The notes beneath the pieces were generated by a model. The model searched no databases. It saw only the letters and a program-made list of their open reading frames with translations, and was not told the origin of the DNA. Position numbers and translations under genes: made by a program. A stretch of 16,571 nucleotides of DNA from an uncultured Limnohabitans sp. (GTDB lineage Bacteria > Pseudomonadota > Gammaproteobacteria > Burkholderiales > Burkholderiaceae_C), in NCBI GenBank assembly GCA_937928195.1, contig CALEYZ010000069.1, positions 1 through 16,571 of the forward strand, read 5' to 3'. Positions 13,777 to 16,571 of this stretch are shown in pieces (the first letter of the stretch is position 1; the number at the start of each line of letters is the position of its first letter).

Positions 13777-14622
13777 ATGCAATTGAACCCTGTCCGTCTG
13801 GCTCTGACGGTACTTTCTTGTGTGGCATTGACTGCGCTGGTCGGCTGTAGCTCACAACCCCGAGGCCCCGTGCCCGTGGAGGACCGTGTGGCAGGCCACA
13901 GCAGTGCGCGCCAGCTTAAAGCTGCAACGCCTCAAGTCAATGTGGGTGCTGTGGCTTCGCCTGTCTCGATGGGCGCTGCCATGCCTGGTTCAGAAAACGC
14001 CGGCAAACCGGGTTATTACAGCGTTCGTCCTGGTGACACGCTGACCAAAATTGCACTCGATCATGGTCAAGCTTGGCGCGACATTGCCAAGTGGAATGGT
14101 TTGGACAATCCCAACGTGATTGAAGTGGACCAGGTGTTGCGTGTCGCCCCCGCAGAGACGAGAGTTGTTGCACCGCCTAAAACCGCTGCGGTACCAGCGC
14201 AGCAGGCTGCACAGCCTGCGTCGCAAGTGCCATCCGCACCCGCCCTGGAAGATGGCTTGGCCTTTGCATGGCCACATCAAGGCCAAGTTTTGGCGGGTTT
14301 TGATGAGACCAAGAACAAAGGAATCGACTTTGCCGGTAAAGCGGGTGACCCTGTGTTGGCATCGGCCGATGGCAAAGTGGTTTATGCAGGTGCTGGTCTC
14401 AGAGGCTATGGCAACTTGGTCATCTTGAAACACAACAACACCTATCTGACTGCCTACGCGCACAACCAAACACTGTTGGTCAAAGAAGACCAAGCGGTTG
14501 TGAAGGGTCAACGCATTGCTGAAATGGGCAGCTCCGACGCCGATCGCGTCAAGCTGCATTTCGAAATTCGCAAGCAAGGCAAACCGGTGGATCCTTCTAA
14601 ATATTTGCCTTCACGTCCATGA
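13777..14622 (+). CDS. nlpD: NlpD-like LysM/LytM lipoprotein (amidase activator)
   Basis: NlpD activates a cell-wall amidase (AmiC in E. coli) for septal peptidoglycan splitting. The 281-residue protein has a lipoprotein signal peptide with lipobox LVGC (Cys24), a LysM peptidoglycan-binding domain at about 80-126 (YYSVRPGDTLTKIALDHG...), a Pro/Ala/Gln-rich linker and a C-terminal LytM/M23 domain (about 163-281). The metallopeptidase site is degenerate: Asn180 replaces the first zinc His (Asn-Lys-Gly-Ile-Asp184) and Lys259 replaces the first His of HxH, while Asp184, His229 and His261 remain. That matches the non-enzymatic activator role. ATG 13777 is chosen from GAAGGA six bases upstream; an in-frame GTG at 13756 overlaps pcm and would add seven residues before the signal peptide. 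The stop overlaps rlmD as ATGA. Confidence 0.94.
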   Translation: MQLNPVRLALTVLSCVALTALVGCSSQPRGPVPVEDRVAGHSSARQLKAATPQVNVGAVASPVSMGAAMPGSENAGKPGYYSVRPGDTLTKIALDHGQAWRDIAKWNGLDNPNVIEVDQVLRVAPAETRVVAPPKTAAVPAQQAAQPASQVPSAPALEDGLAFAWPHQGQVLAGFDETKNKGIDFAGKAGDPVLASADGKVVYAGAGLRGYGNLVILKHNNTYLTAYAHNQTLLVKEDQAVVKGQRIAEMGSSDADRVKLHFEIRKQGKPVDPSKYLPSRP

Positions 14623-16055
14623 GTAAACAAAGCGACTCTTCAAGAGAAGAACAAACACAGGAAATCATCTTAGGCCGAACAGACTTGCCTGAAGGTTGGT
14701 TGCACATTGATGCACTCGACATGGAAGCGCAAGGCATTGCGCGCAGACCTGATGGCAAAGTGGTATTTGTTGAAGGTGCATTGCCTTTTGAGATGGTGTC
14801 TGTCAATGTTCATCGCAAGAAGAACAATTGGGAAGCCGGGGTTGTCACCGCGATTCACCATGAGTCCTCTCAACGCGTCAAGCCAGGTTGTCCTCATTTT
14901 GGTTTGCATGCGGGTGCCTGTGGTGGTTGCAAGATGCAGCACTTGGAGGCCAGTGCACAAGTGGCGGTCAAGCAACGTGTGCTTGAAGACAACTTGTGGC
15001 ATCTGGGCAAAGTAAAACCTGAGAATTTGTTGCGCCCCATGGAAGGCCCTAGCTGGGGATACCGTTACCGTGCGCGCATGTCGGTTCGCTATGTACACAA
15101 AAAAGGTGAAGTCCTGATTGGCTTTCACGAGCGCAAGAGTCGTTATGTGGCCGACATCAAAACATGCCGTGTTTTGCCACCCAAAATCAGTGCGATGCTG
15201 ATGCCTTTGCGCGAACTGATTTTTGGCATGGATGCCCGCGAGACCATTCCTCAAATTGAATTGGCACAAGGCGATACCGTCACTGCTTTGGTGTTACGCC
15301 ATCTCGAGCCTTTGACAGAAGACGATCAAGCGCGTCTGCGTGCTTTTGCGCAACAACACGCCGTGCAATGGTGGTTGCAAATCAAAGGCCCCGATACCGT
15401 CAAACTGATGGACGAGGGTGGACCCGAGTTGTCCTACGACTTGCCCGATTTTGGCGTGCACATGCCGTTCAAACCCACCGATTTCACTCAAGTCAATCCA
15501 CACATCAACCGTGTTTTGGTGACGCGGGCTTTGCGCTTGCTCAAGCCAGAAGCGCACGAACGTGTGATTGATTGGTTCTGTGGTTTGGGCAATTTCACCT
15601 TGCCTATTGCAACCACCGCCAAAGAAGTGGTTGGCATTGAAGGTGCTGAAACCTTGGTGGCACGATCGCGCGAAAATTTGGCGCGCAATCAAAGCATGCG
15701 CGGTGATGGCAAGCCATTGGCACCCACCAGTTTCATCGCACGCAATTTGTTTGAGATGACGCCCGAGATGCTCATGGCCGATGGCATTGCCGATAAGTGG
15801 CTGATTGATCCGCCAAGGGAAGGTGCTTTCGCTTTGGCCAAGGCTTTAGCTGAGTTGAATGAGAACCCAGAGCTCAGAGGCCATTGGCAATTCCCCAAGC
15901 GCATTGTGTACGTCAGCTGCAATCCCGCCACCTTGGCGCGCGATGCTGGCTTGTTGGTTCACAGAGCGGGCTATCGTTGTCTCAGTGCGGGCGTGGTCAA
16001 CATGTTCGCGCACACTGCCCATGTGGAAAGCATGGCGGTATTTGAGCGGGCATAA
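14619..16055 (+). CDS. rlmD: 23S rRNA (uracil(1939)-C(5))-methyltransferase RlmD
   Basis: RlmD makes m5U1939 in 23S rRNA using S-adenosylmethionine. The 478-residue protein has an N-terminal TRAM RNA-binding domain (about 18-88), a 4Fe-4S cluster site with Cys91, Cys101, Cys104 (ACGGCKMQH) and Cys183 (KTCRVLP), and a C-terminal methyltransferase domain with FTQVNPHIN (about 289-297), the SAM motif DWFCGLGNFTLPIA (about 318-331), IDPPREGAF (about 391-399) and the nucleophile Cys434 in VSCNPATLARD. The spacing C-x9-C-x2-C is longer than the C-x5-C-x2-C of E. coli RlmD. It takes the place after nlpD where rpoS is found in many relatives, and its start overlaps the nlpD stop by four bases. Confidence 0.95.
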   Translation: MSKQSDSSREEQTQEIILGRTDLPEGWLHIDALDMEAQGIARRPDGKVVFVEGALPFEMVSVNVHRKKNNWEAGVVTAIHHESSQRVKPGCPHFGLHAGACGGCKMQHLEASAQVAVKQRVLEDNLWHLGKVKPENLLRPMEGPSWGYRYRARMSVRYVHKKGEVLIGFHERKSRYVADIKTCRVLPPKISAMLMPLRELIFGMDARETIPQIELAQGDTVTALVLRHLEPLTEDDQARLRAFAQQHAVQWWLQIKGPDTVKLMDEGGPELSYDLPDFGVHMPFKPTDFTQVNPHINRVLVTRALRLLKPEAHERVIDWFCGLGNFTLPIATTAKEVVGIEGAETLVARSRENLARNQSMRGDGKPLAPTSFIARNLFEMTPEMLMADGIADKWLIDPPREGAFALAKALAELNENPELRGHWQFPKRIVYVSCNPATLARDAGLLVHRAGYRCLSAGVVNMFAHTAHVESMAVFERA

Positions 16056-16090
16056 AAAAAGCATCTCAATTCTGTTGAATCGAGATGCTT
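16054..16090 (-). terminator. Intrinsic terminator for the BI-1/YccA gene (minus strand)
   Basis: AAGCATCTC (16059-16067) pairs with GAGATGCTT (16082-16090), and inside it ATTC with GAAT around a TGTT loop with one A-C mismatch. The seven A at 16054-16060 become the T tail when read on the minus strand, so the main direction serves the gene ending at 16138; these bases also include the last two bases of the rlmD stop codon. On the plus strand only a couple of T follow, so it may also end the rlmD transcript, but weakly. Confidence 0.88.
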
Positions 16091-16137
16091 CGCCGCATGC
16101 CCAAGACCATGGGCTGCGATGAAAATCGGGTGAACGA

Positions 16138-16571
16138 TCAGTCGCGCTCACCGCCCCAAATGCCCAACAAGGCCAACAGGCTTTGGAACACGTTGAACAG
16201 GTCCATGTAGAGCATGAGGGTGGCGCTGATGTAGTTGGTTTCGCCGCCGTCAATGATCTGCTTCAGGTCGTACAACATGTAGGCACTGAAGATGCCGATG
16301 GCGGCTACTGAAATGGCCATCATGCCGGCCGTGGAACCCACAAACATGTTGACAATGCCGCCGACCATCAAGACCAAGGCACCCACAAACAGCCACTTGC
16401 CCATGCCAGACAGGTCACGTTTGATGACGCTGGCCAATGTGGCCATGACAGCAAACACGCCAGCGGTGCCCGCAAAGGCGGTCATGATCAGATCGGCGCC
16501 GTTTTTAAAGCCCAACACCATGGCGATCATGCGTGAGAGCATGAGACCCATGAAGAAAGTAAAGCCCAACA
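16138..16571 (-). CDS. Bax inhibitor-1 / YccA family membrane protein (partial, N-terminus outside window)
   Basis: About 144 C-terminal residues are visible; the family is usually about 220-235, so the start lies beyond 16571. Hydrophobic segments (about MTAFAGTAGVFAVMATLA, WLFVGALVLMVGGIVNMFV, MMAISVAAIGIFSAYMLYD and LFNVFQSLLALLGIW) and the hallmark C-terminal run YDLKQIIDGGETNYISATLMLYMDLFN identify the BI-1 family, whose aspartates in that region take part in the pH-sensing calcium-leak pore of the characterised member BsYetJ. In E. coli, YccA modulates FtsH proteolysis. Which role applies here is not shown. The in-frame TTG at 16569 is not taken as a start because coding continues to the edge. 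Confidence 0.92.
   Translation of the reverse strand, partial: LGFTFFMGLMLSRMIAMVLGFKNGADLIMTAFAGTAGVFAVMATLASVIKRDLSGMGKWLFVGALVLMVGGIVNMFVGSTAGMMAISVAAIGIFSAYMLYDLKQIIDGGETNYISATLMLYMDLFNVFQSLLALLGIWGGERD

Noticed and set aside
14305..14568. NlpD LytM domain as an active endopeptidase
   Set aside because: The first zinc His is Asn180 and the HxH motif reads Lys-Leu-His, so the site is degenerate; this is the known state of NlpD-type activators rather than a mutation of interest.
1..16571. Mobile elements, CRISPR arrays, defence or secondary-metabolite cassettes
   Set aside because: No transposase, integrase, repeat-spacer pattern, attachment-site duplication at either tRNA, or unfamiliar gene cluster is visible; all large reading frames are assigned to conserved families.

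Overview
The window is an ordinary, gene-dense stretch of a betaproteobacterial chromosome, most likely Burkholderiales and probably Comamonadaceae (a Limnohabitans-, Rhodoferax- or Polaromonas-like organism; the family is inferred from protein style and gene order, and the genus is not resolved). Supporting signs are the earP/efp pair, the uvrC-pgsA neighbourhood, hupB beside ppiD, the surE-pcm-nlpD block and moderate G+C. I see no insertion sequence, prophage, CRISPR array, rRNA or toxin/defence cassette.

Layout. Positions 1-1498 (minus strand): earP, then the start of efp, which runs off the left edge; EarP rhamnosylates Arg32 of EF-P. Positions 1538-6169 (plus): uvrC (excision repair), pgsA (phosphatidylglycerol synthesis), an EamA-family permease and a tartrate/D-malate dehydrogenase whose start overlaps the permease stop. 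Positions 6170-6444 are a 275-base, AT-rich control region for hupB with a clear promoter, a long inverted repeat and a terminator-shaped hairpin just before the start codon. Positions 6445-6842: hupB and tRNA-Val(UAC), closed by an intrinsic terminator. Positions 6887-8979: ppiD (periplasmic folding), then tRNA-His(GUG) with its own promoter and terminator. Positions 9043-11115: a cytoplasmic S9 prolyl-oligopeptidase-family peptidase, facing a minus-strand quinone-oxidoreductase-like gene (11146-12120). Positions 12223-16055: surE-pcm-nlpD-rlmD, whose genes overlap or nearly abut. A minus-strand BI-1/YccA gene with its terminator ends the window.

How the genes fit together. Most products are housekeeping: translation (EF-P/EarP, RlmD, two tRNAs), DNA repair and packaging (UvrC, HU), envelope biogenesis and quality control (PgsA, PpiD, NlpD, BI-1), and damage or stationary-phase maintenance (SurE, Pcm). 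The window does not show an obvious new system. The points that deserve attention are regulatory: three genes (earP, uvrC, pgsA) share an ACAAT-N7-ATG start arrangement that suggests leaderless mRNAs; earP and uvrC share a symmetric bidirectional promoter; the hupB leader looks like an attenuator; earP itself encodes a polyproline stall motif of the kind EF-P relieves; and rpoS is missing from its usual place after nlpD.
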